Positions 34,081 through 43,196 of a DNA stretch of 48,680 nucleotides are shown piece after piece (the stretch's first letter is position 1; the number at the start of each line of letters is the position of its first letter). Both the position numbers and the translations under genes were made by a program. The stretch is taken from assembly GCF_012641515.1 (NCBI RefSeq), contig NZ_JABAHY010000018.1:1-48680 (forward strand). The letters are read 5' to 3'. Origin of the DNA: Nesterenkonia sedimenti. GTDB taxonomy: Bacteria > Actinomycetota > Actinomycetes > Actinomycetales > Micrococcaceae. Below the pieces are notes generated by a model that saw only the letters and a program-made list of their open reading frames with translations, did not search any database and was not told where the DNA came from.

Positions 34081-34087
34081 TAGAATA
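34081..34087. promoter_or_regulatory. overlapping divergent -10 elements, methyltransferase / hflX leader
   Basis: TAGAATA gives TAGAAT on the plus strand (34081-34086, seven bases before ATG 34094) and TATTCT on the minus strand (34087-34082, eight bases before the methyltransferase ATG at 34073). Both mRNAs would be leaderless. An A/T-rich AAATAAT at 34054-34060 lies near the plus-strand -35 position. Confidence 0.5.
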
Positions 34088-34093
34088 GTACGC

Positions 34094-34141
34094 ATGTGGA
34101 TTCGCCCCATGCAGTACGCCCGGCTTCGACCCGCAGCCTGA
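34094..34141 (+). CDS. candidate 15-codon leader peptide of hflX
   Basis: ATG 34094 stands seven bases behind TAGAAT and opens a 15-codon frame, MWIRPMQYARLRPAA, ending at TGA 34139-34141. It contains Arg-Leu-Arg, the form of motif at which macrolide-bound ribosomes are known to stall. CTGAG-CGCGTAC-CTCAG (34138-34154) folds over its stop codon and a larger hairpin follows at 34159-34192. A competing frame from GTG 34096 to TGA 34281 (61 codons) ends with an ATGA overlap with hflX and could instead be a real gene. No homology is known to me. Confidence 0.4.
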   Translation: MWIRPMQYARLRPAA

Positions 34142-34158
34142 GCGCGTACCTCAGACAT

Positions 34159-34192
34159 GCTCCCGGTTGCCATCTCGCGGCACCGGTTGAGC
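34159..34192 (+). promoter_or_regulatory. strong hairpin between leader ORF and hflX
   Basis: GCTC-CCGGT-t-GCC (34159-34171) pairs with GGC-ACCGG-tt-GAGC (34179-34192): 12 base pairs with one- and two-base bulges and a 7-base loop. It has no T-run, but actinobacterial terminators often lack one. It may be an attenuator or may hold back read-through into hflX. Confidence 0.45.
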
Positions 34193-34277
34193 ACGCCCGA
34201 ATCCAAGAACTACTCAAGTCCCGCACCAGAACCCACGACGCCGTCATCGTCGACTTCCCGCTGCGGGCAAGGAATAT

Positions 34278-35828
34278 ATGACTGAACAGAAACACCCACA
34301 TACCGACACCCCCAGCGTTGACGAGACCATCGCCCGCATCCTCGCCGCCGGTGAGGCCTCCGCGCAGGAGGCCATGACCGAGGAGGAAGAGGCCAAGCGG
34401 CGCAATGTCCTCGACGGCCGGGCCCGCGAACTGGCCGAGGCCGATCTGCACACCGAGCACGACGGCGACCAATACGACCTCTTCGAACGTCGCAGCCTCC
34501 GCCGCGTGGAGGGGCTCTCCACTGAGCTCGAGGATGTCACCGAGGTCGAGAACCGGCAGCTGCGACTCGAACGCGTGGTGCTTGCCGGACTCTGGACCAC
34601 CGGATCGGTGGCCGAGGCCGAATACTCCCTGCGAGAGCTGGCCGCCCTGGCCGAAACCGCCGGCTCAACAGTGCTAGACGGATTCATCCAGCGGCGCACC
34701 CACCCGGATCCAGGCACCTTCTTCGGCTCCGGTAAGGCCGCCGAGATCAAAGAGGCCGTGGCCGAACTCGGTGCAGACACTGTGGTGGTCGACTCCGAGC
34801 TTGCCCCCTCCCAGCGCCGTGGCCTGGAGGATGTGGTCAAGGTCAAGGTCATTGACCGCACCGGGCTGATCCTGGACATCTTCGCCCAGCACGCCAAATC
34901 CCGAGAGGGTAAGGCCCAGGTGGAACTGGCGCAGCTGGAATACCTGCTGCCCCGACTCCGTGGTTGGGGTGAGTCCATGTCCCGTCAGGCCGGTGGTCAG
35001 ACTGGTGCCGGTGGTGCCGGTATGGGCTCTCGTGGTCCCGGTGAGACGAAGATCGAGCTGGACCGCCGCCGCATCAACCAGCGGATGGCCAAACTGCGCC
35101 GGGAGATCGCCGGTATGAAGCCGGCCCGGGACGCCAAACGCGCCAACCGTCGTCGTAATGCTGTGCCTTCAGTGGCCATCGCCGGATACACCAACGCTGG
35201 CAAATCCAGCCTGCTCAACCGGCTTACCGACGCCGGGGTCCTGGTGGAGAACGCCCTGTTCGCCACCCTGGACCCCACCACTAGGAAAGCGGTCACCCCG
35301 GACGGAATCGGCTACACCCTCTCCGATACGGTGGGTTTCGTCCGTCAGCTGCCCACCCAGCTGGTGGAGGCCTTCCGCTCCACCCTGGAGGAGGTCGCTG
35401 ACGCTGATCTGATCCTCCACGTCGTGGATGCCTCCCATCCCGAACCGGAGGGGCAGATCGCTGCCGTGCGGCAGGTGCTCTCCGAGGTGGACGCCCATAC
35501 CGTGGACGAGATCATCGTGCTGAATAAGGCAGATGCCGCTGAGGATCACGTGATCGACCGGATCAAACGGCGCGAGCCCCATGTTGCAGTGGTCTCAGCC
35601 CGCAGCGGCGCCGGAATCGCTGAACTCAAGGAACTCATCAGCGAATCCATCCCGCGGCCGAATGTCCCACTGGAGCTGTTGGTGCCCTATGAACACGGCG
35701 AGGTGGTCGCCCGGCTGCACGCTGAGGACGCAGAGATTCTCGCCACCAGTTACGAGGAGACCGGTACCCGGCTCTCGGTCAAAGTTCGGCCCTCGCTGGC
35801 CCCGGCCCTCGCAGAGTTCAGCCTGTGA
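34278..35828 (+). CDS. hflX: GTPase HflX
   Basis: A 516-residue GTPase. The N-terminal HflX domain (LERVVLAGLWT, FIQRRTHPDPGTFFGSGKA) is followed by the Gly-rich linker GGQTGAGGAGMGSRGPGE and the G domain: G1 GYTNAGKS at 303-310, G3 DTVGFVRQLP, G4 NKAD. HflX splits stalled or hibernating ribosomes; in mycobacteria it contributes to macrolide/lincosamide tolerance. AAGGAA lies close before the ATG. The long leader with a small ORF and hairpin (34094-34192) suggests translation-dependent control. The helicase gene overlaps its end by four bases. Confidence 0.93.
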   Translation: MTEQKHPHTDTPSVDETIARILAAGEASAQEAMTEEEEAKRRNVLDGRARELAEADLHTEHDGDQYDLFERRSLRRVEGLSTELEDVTEVENRQLRLERVVLAGLWTTGSVAEAEYSLRELAALAETAGSTVLDGFIQRRTHPDPGTFFGSGKAAEIKEAVAELGADTVVVDSELAPSQRRGLEDVVKVKVIDRTGLILDIFAQHAKSREGKAQVELAQLEYLLPRLRGWGESMSRQAGGQTGAGGAGMGSRGPGETKIELDRRRINQRMAKLRREIAGMKPARDAKRANRRRNAVPSVAIAGYTNAGKSSLLNRLTDAGVLVENALFATLDPTTRKAVTPDGIGYTLSDTVGFVRQLPTQLVEAFRSTLEEVADADLILHVVDASHPEPEGQIAAVRQVLSEVDAHTVDEIIVLNKADAAEDHVIDRIKRREPHVAVVSARSGAGIAELKELISESIPRPNVPLELLVPYEHGEVVARLHAEDAEILATSYEETGTRLSVKVRPSLAPALAEFSL

Positions 35829-37861
35829 GCCCACGCCGTAAAGGGGATCCCGCGCAGCGAGCCACCAGTCTCCTAACGACTGCCGTTGACGCCTTCGGGG
35901 GTACTCGCCGTGAGGGCCAGGAGGAGATGACCCGGCATGTGGCGCAGTCCCTCCAGACTGGAAAACACCTGCTGGTTCAGGCCGGCACCGGAACCGGTAA
36001 ATCACTGGCCTATCTGGTGCCGGCCATCGCCCATGCCGTGGAGGCTGAGCGGCCCGTAGTGGTCTCCACCGCGACCCTGGCCCTGCAGGCACAGATCATC
36101 GGCCGGGACCTGCCCCGGCTGCTGGAGAGCATCGAATCCGAGCTGCCCCGGCCGGTAGAGGTGGGGCTGGTCAAAGGCCGGGCCAACTACCTCTGCAAGC
36201 AGAAGCTTGCCGGCGGTTTCCCCGAGGAGGACGAGGCCGAGGAGGCACTTTTCAGTGCCGAGACCGAACCCACCGGCGGCATCCGCTATGAGCCCACCAC
36301 CCGCACCGGCCGCGAGGTGGTCATGCTGCGGGAATGGGCCGAGGAGACGGAGACCGGTGACCGGGATGATCTCGACGAAGGGGTGACTGATAAGGCCTGG
36401 CGTCAGGTCTCGGTCAATGCAGTCGACTGCCTGGGCAAGAAATGCCCCATGATCGAAGAGTGCTTCTCCGAGCTGGCGCGTAAACATGCCGCCGAATCGG
36501 ATGTGGTGATTACCAACCACGCGGTACTGGCCATCGACGCCTTCGAAGGCCTGGAGGTGCTGCCAGAACATGATGCGGTGATCATCGATGAGGCCCATGA
36601 GCTTGCAGACCGGGTCACCTCTGCGGTGACCGGGCAGCTCTCGGCCCAGATGGTGCAGGCCGCAGCCAGCTCCATGCGCAAGCACACTGCTATCAACGTC
36701 GAGGACATCCAGTCAGCCGGTACCGGAATCGAGGCTGCCTTCAACGGTGTGCCCGATGGGCTGCTCGGCGGTCCGAGGAAGACCGGGCTGCTCAACGAGC
36801 AGCAGGCCGCAGCAGTGGAGACTCTGCGCAATGCCGCCCACCAGGGGTTGAAGGACTCCAAGGAAAGCGGCTCCGAGGCCCAGCCGGGCCGCACTAATGC
36901 ACGGGCGCGGCTGCAGGCTGTCTATGACGTGGCTGAACGGATGCTCAGTGCCCAGGACACCGACGATGTCATCTGGGTGGACCGACCGGCGACCTTCACA
37001 CCCGGACAGGGCTACCAGCCCGCCGATATCAGTGACCCCCCAATGCTGTATGTGGCTCCCACCAGTGTCGCCGGGCGGCTGAGGGAAGGTCTCTTCGGTG
37101 ATCGAACGGTGGTGATGACCTCAGCCACGCTGACCATCGCCGACAGCTTCGAGCCGCTGGCCGGTTCCCTGGGGCTGCTGGGTTCCCAGGCGCCGGCCTG
37201 GGAATCAGTGGATGTGGGCAGCCCCTTCGAATACCCCAAGCAGGGGATGCTCTATGTCGCCAAACATCTGCCGCCACCCTCGCTGCGCACCCAGGAAGCC
37301 CAGCGCAAGGAATTGGCAGGACTGATCGAAGCATCCGGGGGAGCGACCCTGGCGCTGTTCTCCTCCAAGCGGGCTGCCGAGCAGGCCGCCGAGGAACTGC
37401 GCGAAACCCTGGACGTCCCGATCCTCTGTCAGGGAGAGTCCACGATGTCGGCGTTGGTCCGCCAATTCGCCGAGGAGGAGAAGACCTGCCTCTTCGGGAC
37501 CATGAGTCTCTGGCAGGGAGTAGACGTTCCGGGACGCTCCTGCCGGCTGGTGGCCATCGACCGGATTCCTTTCCCACGTCCCGATGACCCCCTGAACACT
37601 GCCCGCAGCCAGGAGGTGGCCAAGGCCGGTGGCAATGGATTCATGCGCGTTGCGGCAACCCATGCGGCCATTCGACTCAGCCAGGGGGCGGGCCGGCTGA
37701 TTCGCACGGCAGAGGACCGCGGGGTGCTGGCAGTTCTGGATTCGCGTCTGGCCACGGCCCGCTACGGGGATTTCCTGAAGAGATCGATGCCGCCGTTCTG
37801 GCCAACACACGACGGTGAGACAGCCCGCAGTGCGCTGAGCCGCCTCGCCGCCGCTTCCTAA
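35825..37861 (+). CDS. dinG: DinG/XPD-like ATP-dependent DNA helicase
   Basis: A 678-residue superfamily 2 helicase with Walker A GTGTGKS (54-60), iron-sulfur cluster cysteines (NYLCKQK, then CLGKKCPMIEEC), the DEAH box at 255-258, MTSATLTIADSF, and the C-terminal motif SQGAGRLIRTAEDRGVL. DinG-type enzymes unwind 5'-3' and remove R-loops and forked structures. The GTG start overlaps the hflX stop (GTGA), so both are translated from one mRNA. It converges on lexA. Confidence 0.9.
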   Translation: MSPRRKGDPAQRATSLLTTAVDAFGGTRREGQEEMTRHVAQSLQTGKHLLVQAGTGTGKSLAYLVPAIAHAVEAERPVVVSTATLALQAQIIGRDLPRLLESIESELPRPVEVGLVKGRANYLCKQKLAGGFPEEDEAEEALFSAETEPTGGIRYEPTTRTGREVVMLREWAEETETGDRDDLDEGVTDKAWRQVSVNAVDCLGKKCPMIEECFSELARKHAAESDVVITNHAVLAIDAFEGLEVLPEHDAVIIDEAHELADRVTSAVTGQLSAQMVQAAASSMRKHTAINVEDIQSAGTGIEAAFNGVPDGLLGGPRKTGLLNEQQAAAVETLRNAAHQGLKDSKESGSEAQPGRTNARARLQAVYDVAERMLSAQDTDDVIWVDRPATFTPGQGYQPADISDPPMLYVAPTSVAGRLREGLFGDRTVVMTSATLTIADSFEPLAGSLGLLGSQAPAWESVDVGSPFEYPKQGMLYVAKHLPPPSLRTQEAQRKELAGLIEASGGATLALFSSKRAAEQAAEELRETLDVPILCQGESTMSALVRQFAEEEKTCLFGTMSLWQGVDVPGRSCRLVAIDRIPFPRPDDPLNTARSQEVAKAGGNGFMRVAATHAAIRLSQGAGRLIRTAEDRGVLAVLDSRLATARYGDFLKRSMPPFWPTHDGETARSALSRLAAAS

Positions 37862-37871
37862 AAACTCACCA

Positions 37872-37889
37872 GCGCTCTAGAGGGAGCGC
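37872..37889. terminator. hairpin between convergent helicase and lexA
   Basis: GCGCTC (37872-37877) and GAGCGC (37884-37889) form a perfect 6-bp stem around TAGAGG; it overlaps the lexA stop. It follows the helicase stop by ten bases and can serve both directions. Confidence 0.45.
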
Positions 37890-38614
37890 AGAACGGTGAC
37901 GACCTTGCCCATAATGGTGGCCTCGTCACCGATGATGGGCTCATACATCCGGTTCTGCGGAAGCAGCCACTGATGCCCATCGCGCCGCCGCAGCACCTTC
38001 ACGGTGGCCTCCTCATCCAGGAGTGCGGCGACGATATCGCCGTTATCGGCATCGGGCTGACGCCGGACCACGACCCAGTCGTTTTCGAAGATACCGGCAT
38101 CGATCATCGAATCACCGCGTACCTTCAGCATGAACAGTTCACCCTCGCCGGTGATCTGACGCGGCAGGGGCAGCACATCTTCGACCTGCTGTTCGGCCAG
38201 GATGGGGCCACCGGCAGCGATTCGACCGACCAGGGGCACATCAGCCACCCGGGTGTCGGATCCGGGGCGGTAGTCATCGAGATCCACCACAGTGGAGTCA
38301 GCTGCCGAGGGGGCAGTCTCCTCCACCAGATTGCCGGCTGAATCACGGATGACCACCATGGCGCGGGGCTTACCGGGCACCCGGCGCAGATATCCCATCT
38401 GCTGCAGCCGAGAGAGCTGGTGGGTCACCGAGGAGAGGGAGGCCAGGCCGCAGGCGTCACCGATCTCCCGCATCGAGGGCGGGTAGCTGCGCTCAGCCAG
38501 CGAGTTCTGGATCATATCCACGATCCGACGTTGCCGGTAGGTCAGCCGAGGCATCTCCTGGCCGGAATCACCGGTGCTGTTAGCAGTGTCTTCGGCGCTG
38601 TCTTCAACGCTCAT
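37877..38614 (-). CDS. lexA: SOS repressor LexA
   Basis: A 245-residue LexA: winged-helix DNA-binding domain ([38 protein letters not shown]), a 50-residue linker, the cleavage site in [11 protein letters not shown] (Ala-Gly), and the Ser169/Lys206 dyad in GDSMIDAG and EEATVK, 37 residues apart as in E. coli LexA. RecA filaments trigger self-cleavage. ATG 38614 was chosen because GGAAAGGAAGG lies before it on the minus strand; longer forms only add non-conserved residues. A LexA box at 38689-38704 should give autoregulation. Confidence 0.96.
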   Translation of the reverse strand: MSVEDSAEDTANSTGDSGQEMPRLTYRQRRIVDMIQNSLAERSYPPSMREIGDACGLASLSSVTHQLSRLQQMGYLRRVPGKPRAMVVIRDSAGNLVEETAPSAADSTVVDLDDYRPGSDTRVADVPLVGRIAAGGPILAEQQVEDVLPLPRQITGEGELFMLKVRGDSMIDAGIFENDWVVVRRQPDADNGDIVAALLDEEATVKVLRRRDGHQWLLPQNRMYEPIIGDEATIMGKVVTVLRSL

Positions 38615-38688
38615 TCTGGGCCTTCCTTTCCGGAGGAACATCGCCATGTCCACCCCTGGTGTTCCACTGGATCTGTTGACACCCGTCA

Positions 38689-38704
38689 TCGAATGTCGGT
38701 TCGA
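38689..38704. promoter_or_regulatory. LexA box near lexA
   Basis: TCGAATGTCGGTTCGA, with TCGAA/TTCGA arms; it is 75 bases before the lexA start on the minus strand. It runs into a second palindrome, GGTTCGAACC (38698-38707). Confidence 0.7.
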
Positions 38705-38793
38705 ACCTGTGACACAGAATACGGGATTTCGGAGACAGATTCCATAAATATCTCCGAGTGTCCTAGAAAAGGTTCGAATAGATGTGCTATACA

Positions 38794-38809
38794 TAGAACA
38801 CAAGTTCGA
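38794..38809. promoter_or_regulatory. LexA box over the LysM gene promoter
   Basis: TAGAACACAAGTTCGA agrees with the model TCGAACATATGTTCGA at 13 of 16 positions. It follows the -10-like TATACA (38788-38793) directly, so LexA would cover the transcript start. A degenerate further half-site, TTCGAATAGATGTGC, is at 38773-38787. Confidence 0.65.
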
Positions 38810-38827
38810 AACAGGAGGAGCTTCCCC

Positions 38828-39181
38828 ATGACTGCTACAGCCACCGACTCCGGACTGAACCGCAACGGCCTCACCCTCACCCGCCGCGGACGCCTGGTCC
38901 TGCTCGGCCTGCCCGCCGCACTGCTGGCGGCAGCTGTCCTGGCAGCAGCATTTTTCCTGACCTCGACCCTGATGAACCAGGCCCAGGCCAATACCGTCGG
39001 AGACACCGGGGTTGAGGCCGAAACTGTCACCGTCTCCGAAGGCGAGACCCTGTGGTCCATCGCTTCGGCCGCCGACTCCGGATCCAATACCCAGGAACTG
39101 ATCGGCCAGATCGCCGAACTCAATGGACTGGAGTCCTCCGAGCTGGAACCCGGGCAGGTCCTGCATATCCCGGTCGACTAA
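38828..39181 (+). CDS. membrane LysM protein, SOS cell-division suppressor candidate
   Basis: A 117-residue protein: a short cytoplasmic start, one membrane segment at about 23-46, then a LysM domain ([31 protein letters not shown]) outside. AGGAGG is nine bases before ATG 38828. It is divergent from lexA and has a LexA box over its start. The layout matches mycobacterial Rv2719c and, in function, Bacillus YneA and Corynebacterium DivS, which block division during DNA damage. It should therefore pause septation under SOS (family knowledge plus inference). Confidence 0.85.
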   Translation: MTATATDSGLNRNGLTLTRRGRLVLLGLPAALLAAAVLAAAFFLTSTLMNQAQANTVGDTGVEAETVTVSEGETLWSIASAADSGSNTQELIGQIAELNGLESSELEPGQVLHIPVD

Positions 39182-39190
39182 CATGGACTG

Positions 39191-40300
39191 GTGACTGAAT
39201 CGCGACTGGAGGCCCTCCCGCTCCGTGAGGAGCTCAAAGGCCAAAGCCCCTATGGAGCACCACAGATCGATGTCCCGGCGATGCTCAACGTCAATGAGAC
39301 CACCTATGACGTCCCCGCCGACGTCATCGATGCCATCGCCAAGGAAGTCCGCGGTGCCGCCGAGACACTGAACCGATACCCGGACCGTGAATTCACCACC
39401 CTGCGGCAGAAGCTGGCCGGTCACCTCAATGCAGAGACCGGACTGGAGCTGAGCGCAGAACAGATCTGGGCCGGCAACGGCTCCAATGAGGTCATGCAGC
39501 ATATCCTGCAGGCCTTCGCCGGTCCCGGGCGCAGTGTGATGTCCTTCCCGCCCACCTATTCGATGTACCCCCTCTACGCCCGCGGGGTCTACAGCGACTA
39601 CATCGCCGGCACTCGCGGCCCCGGCTATACCCAGGACCCTGAGGATGTCGCCGCTCAGATCCGCGAGCACCGCCCCAATGTGGTCATCCTCTGCTCGCCC
39701 AATAACCCCACCGGCACCGCCCTGGACCTCAGCGTGGTCGAGGCCGCCTATGCGGCAGTGGAAGAATCCGAGACCATGCTCGTGGTCGATGAGGCCTACG
39801 GGGAATTCCGCCAGCCCGGCACCCCCTCAGCCCTGAGCCTGCTGGAATCCCGGCCACGGCTGATTGTCACCCGCACAATGTCCAAGGCCTTCGCCCTGGC
39901 CGGTGGACGACTGGGTTACCTCGCCGCGGCACCTGAGGTCACAGACGCCCTGCGGCTGGTTCGGCTGCCCTACCACCTCTCGGCAGTCACCCAGGCGGCG
40001 GCCTGCGCGGCACTGGATCATGCCGAGAACCTCATGGCCAATGTGGAGCGGATCAAAACCCAGCGCGACCGCATCGTCAGCGAACTCACCACTATGGGGC
40101 TGCAGCCCTACCCCTCAGATGCGAACTTCGTATTCTTCGGAGGGCTCGAAGACGCTCGGGCAGCCTGGCAGCACCTGCTCGATGACGGCATCCTGGTCCG
40201 CGATGTCGGGATCGAAGGGCATCTGCGGGTAACCGCCGGAACTGAGGAGGAGACCACCAGTTTCCTGACCTCCCTGCAGGCCTACCTCCAGCACCGATAG
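39191..40300 (+). CDS. hisC: histidinol-phosphate aminotransferase
   Basis: A 369-residue class II PLP aminotransferase: [55 protein letters not shown] and the PLP-lysine motif [18 protein letters not shown]. It makes histidinol phosphate. GTG 39191 lies six bases after TAACAT, which overlaps the LysM stop, so the start is probably leaderless; no ribosome site is seen. It opens the hisC-hisB-hisH-priA operon; hisD, usually first, is not in front of it. Confidence 0.95.
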   Translation: MTESRLEALPLREELKGQSPYGAPQIDVPAMLNVNETTYDVPADVIDAIAKEVRGAAETLNRYPDREFTTLRQKLAGHLNAETGLELSAEQIWAGNGSNEVMQHILQAFAGPGRSVMSFPPTYSMYPLYARGVYSDYIAGTRGPGYTQDPEDVAAQIREHRPNVVILCSPNNPTGTALDLSVVEAAYAAVEESETMLVVDEAYGEFRQPGTPSALSLLESRPRLIVTRTMSKAFALAGGRLGYLAAAPEVTDALRLVRLPYHLSAVTQAAACAALDHAENLMANVERIKTQRDRIVSELTTMGLQPYPSDANFVFFGGLEDARAAWQHLLDDGILVRDVGIEGHLRVTAGTEEETTSFLTSLQAYLQHR

Positions 40301-40312
40301 GATTGAACCCTT

Positions 40313-40930
40313 ATGCCAGCAGAACTCCTTGAGCCCCGTGTTGCCCGGATGGAGCGCACCACTAGCGAATCCCGGGTCAGCGTCCGTATGGCCCTCGACG
40401 GCACCGGGAAGTCCAATATCTCCACCACGGTGCCCTTCTATGACCATATGCTCACCGCACTGGCCAAGCACTCCTTGATCGACCTCGATGTCGAGGCCGA
40501 GGGAGACACCCATATCGATGTCCACCACACTGTGGAGGACACCGCCATCGTCATCGGTGAAGTGCTGCGCACCGCACTGGGTGATAAGCGGGGCATCCGC
40601 CGGTTCGGCGAGGCCACCGTTCCCCTGGACGAGGCCCTGGCCCATGCCGTGGTCGATGTCTCCGGCCGGCCCTATCTGGTGCACAGCGGAGAGCCCCAAG
40701 GTCAGCAGTACCACCTCATCGGCGGACACTTCACCGGCTCGATGACCCGCCATGTCTTCGAATCCATCACCTACCACTCCGGGATCTGCCTGCATATGCG
40801 GGTCCTGGACGGCCGGGATCCCCACCACATCGTCGAAGCCCAGTTCAAGGCCTTCGCCCGCGCCCTGCGCACAGCCGTGGAATCCGATCCCCGCACAGAC
40901 GAGATCCCCTCCACCAAAGGTGCCCTGTGA
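40313..40930 (+). CDS. hisB: imidazoleglycerol-phosphate dehydratase
   Basis: A 205-residue dehydratase with the metal-binding pairs [24 protein letters not shown], and the second half repeats [10 protein letters not shown] and [15 protein letters not shown]. It is the single-function form (no phosphatase domain), as in actinobacteria. It follows hisC by 12 bases; TAGGAT at 40298-40303 lies nine bases before the ATG and may add a leaderless transcript. Its end overlaps hisH by four bases. Confidence 0.95.
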   Translation: MPAELLEPRVARMERTTSESRVSVRMALDGTGKSNISTTVPFYDHMLTALAKHSLIDLDVEAEGDTHIDVHHTVEDTAIVIGEVLRTALGDKRGIRRFGEATVPLDEALAHAVVDVSGRPYLVHSGEPQGQQYHLIGGHFTGSMTRHVFESITYHSGICLHMRVLDGRDPHHIVEAQFKAFARALRTAVESDPRTDEIPSTKGAL

Positions 40931-41568
40931 GCCCCAAGCCCACCGTTGCAGTACTGGACTACGGGTCCGGGAACGTGCACTCGGCCGTCCGCGCCCTGGC
41001 CAGGGCCGGCGCCGAGGTCACCCTGACCCAGGACACTGACACCATCCTCAACGCCCGCGGACTGGTCGTCCCCGGTGTGGGCGCCTTCGCCGCAGTGATG
41101 GACGCCCTGAAAGCCATCGACGCCCCACGCTGGATCGGCCGGCGGATCGCCGGATCCCGGCCGGTGCTCGGCATCTGTGTGGGCCACCAAATCCTCTTCG
41201 AACGCGGAGTCGAGCACGGTATCGCCGCCGAGGGCATGGGGGAGTGGCCCGGTGAGGTCACCGCCCTGCCCTCCGACGTCGTCGTGCCCCATATGGGTTG
41301 GAACACCATCAAGGCACCCGAAGGCACCCAACTGTTCAAAGGCCTCGAGGAGGAACGCTTCTACTTCGTGCACTCCTACGCGGTGCAGAGCTGGGACTTC
41401 GACCAGACCATCGAGTCCATGCACCCACCGAAGGTCACCTGGTCCCACCACGGGGCGGACTTCATCGCCGCCGTGGAGAACGGCCCCCTGGCCGCCACCC
41501 AATTCCACCCCGAAAAATCCGGCGACGCCGGAATGGCCCTGCTGCAGAACTGGATCGAGACACTATGA
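40927..41568 (+). CDS. hisH: imidazole glycerol phosphate synthase, glutamine amidotransferase subunit
   Basis: A 213-residue class I amidotransferase with the nucleophile motif [19 protein letters not shown], and the His-x-Glu of QFHPEKSG. It supplies ammonia to HisF, which is not in this window. GTG 40927 overlaps the hisB stop (GTGA) and its own stop overlaps the next ATG, so the operon is tightly coupled. Confidence 0.95.
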   Translation: MSPKPTVAVLDYGSGNVHSAVRALARAGAEVTLTQDTDTILNARGLVVPGVGAFAAVMDALKAIDAPRWIGRRIAGSRPVLGICVGHQILFERGVEHGIAAEGMGEWPGEVTALPSDVVVPHMGWNTIKAPEGTQLFKGLEEERFYFVHSYAVQSWDFDQTIESMHPPKVTWSHHGADFIAAVENGPLAATQFHPEKSGDAGMALLQNWIETL

Positions 41569-42311
41569 GCACCACCGGAATCCCCGCCCTTGAACTGCTG
41601 CCCGCCGTCGACGTCGCCGATGGGCAGGCCGTGCGTCTGGTCCAGGGCGAGGCCGGCTCCGAAACCGGCTACGGCGACCCCCTGGAAGCCGCCCAGACCT
41701 GGCAGGACCAGGGAGCCGAGTGGATCCACCTGGTGGACCTCGACGCCGCCTTCGGCCGGGGCCACAACCGCGAGATCCTCAAGCGCGTGGTCGACCAGAT
41801 CGGCATCAAGATCGAACTCTCCGGCGGCATCCGCGATGACGAGTCCCTGGACCGCGCCCTGGAGATGGGCGCGACCCGGGTCAACCTCGGCACCGCGGCC
41901 CTGGAAGACCCCGAATGGACCGCCAAGGCCATCGCTCGTCATGGTGAGGCCATTGCCGTGGGCCTCGATGTCCGCGGCGAGACCCTGGCAGCACGCGGCT
42001 GGACCAAGGAGGGCGGCAACCTCTGGGAGGTGCTGACCCGCCTGGAGGATGCCGGCTGCCCCCGCTATGTGGTCACCGATGTCACCAAGGACGGGACCCT
42101 GCGCGGACCCAATACGGAGCTGCTGGCCCAGGTCAGCGCCAAGACCAATAAGCCGGTGGTGGCCTCCGGCGGCATCTCCTCCCTGGAGGATGTGGAAGCC
42201 CTGGCCAAGATGGTCTCCTCCGGTGTTGAGGGCGCCATCATGGGCAAAGCCCTCTACGCCGGTAAGTTCACCCTCCCCGAAGCGCTGAAGGTCGCACAGC
42301 AGTCCTCATGA
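41565..42311 (+). CDS. priA: bifunctional HisA/TrpF isomerase (PriA)
   Basis: A 248-residue TIM barrel: [17 protein letters not shown] (catalytic Asp16), [51 protein letters not shown] (second catalytic Asp) and [11 protein letters not shown]. In actinobacteria this enzyme serves both histidine (HisA) and tryptophan (TrpF) synthesis. ATG 41565 overlaps the hisH stop (ATGA). The dual role is inferred from lineage and motifs. Confidence 0.92.
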   Translation: MSTTGIPALELLPAVDVADGQAVRLVQGEAGSETGYGDPLEAAQTWQDQGAEWIHLVDLDAAFGRGHNREILKRVVDQIGIKIELSGGIRDDESLDRALEMGATRVNLGTAALEDPEWTAKAIARHGEAIAVGLDVRGETLAARGWTKEGGNLWEVLTRLEDAGCPRYVVTDVTKDGTLRGPNTELLAQVSAKTNKPVVASGGISSLEDVEALAKMVSSGVEGAIMGKALYAGKFTLPEALKVAQQSS

Positions 42312-43180
42312 GCCCCGAGCCGGGCGGAGCACAGCTTCCCGCCCATATCGCCAATCTCCTGCATCGGCAGAACCGGGCCGCTGACGGTACTGCGGCCGAT
42401 TCCGCCGGCATCTCCTGGCAGGGCCGGGACCTCTCCGGTGAAGGCAATCCCCTGCACACCTTCGACGGCGACGACGGCCTAGCCACACCTCAGATCGCTG
42501 AGGCTCGCTGGCGGCTGCGGGCGGGGGAGTCCACTGAGGCGGAGTTGGTCAACGCACTTGCCGGCCAGCGGCTCTTCGCCCCGGTGATCGCCACCGGGGA
42601 GGGCGATGCCGAGCATGGGGATAAAGAGGCTGCGATCTCCCTGGTGACCCTGACTGCTAAGGACGGGCGGGCCACTATGCCGTTCTTCACCTCAGTGGAG
42701 GCCCTGACCCATTGGCACCCTGAGGCCCGCCCTGTGGCCGCAGAAGCCGAACGGGTGATGCTCGCTGCCCTGGCTGAAGGGGCGGAGCTGGCGGTTCTGG
42801 ACCCCGGGGCGGATTTCACCTTCGTGATCCGCCGGCCAGCAGTCGAAGCCCTGGCCCAGGGCAAGGAATGGACCCCCAGCTATCAGGATGCCGAACTGGC
42901 CGCAGCCCTGGAACCGATCCCGGCCCAGTGCCCCGGAGTCACCGGTCTTCAGCTGGGGCCCGGTGCTGGGATCTTGAGTGAAACTGCCGAGGGGATCCGC
43001 GTTGCCGGTGGAGGCAGTGGCCCTGAGTTGAGCATCGGCGTCGTCGTCGAACCTGAGACAGATCAGGTGGGTGCACGGCTGGCCCTGGCCGCAGTACAGG
43101 CCGCACTGGAGGATGTCGAGCTGCTGCGTGAGCGTGCCGATTCCGTGCAGCTGAAGCTGATCCGTCCCCAGGGCTCCTGA
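42308..43180 (+). CDS. SseB family protein
   Basis: A 290-residue protein containing an SseB-like domain (about residues 45-180: [57 protein letters not shown]). The ATG overlaps the priA stop by four bases. An SseB-like gene follows priA in many Micrococcales; its role is unknown. The last 100 residues form a second, less recognisable domain. It converges with a MarR gene 16 bases on. Confidence 0.83.
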   Translation: MSPEPGGAQLPAHIANLLHRQNRAADGTAADSAGISWQGRDLSGEGNPLHTFDGDDGLATPQIAEARWRLRAGESTEAELVNALAGQRLFAPVIATGEGDAEHGDKEAAISLVTLTAKDGRATMPFFTSVEALTHWHPEARPVAAEAERVMLAALAEGAELAVLDPGADFTFVIRRPAVEALAQGKEWTPSYQDAELAAALEPIPAQCPGVTGLQLGPGAGILSETAEGIRVAGGGSGPELSIGVVVEPETDQVGARLALAAVQAALEDVELLRERADSVQLKLIRPQGS

Positions 43181-43196
43181 GGGGGTTCTGCAGGGC

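Noticed and set aside
37877-39670. A long form of LexA extending to 39670
   Set aside because: The extra 350 residues run through the divergent LysM and hisC genes; a good ribosome site and the known LexA start point to 38614.
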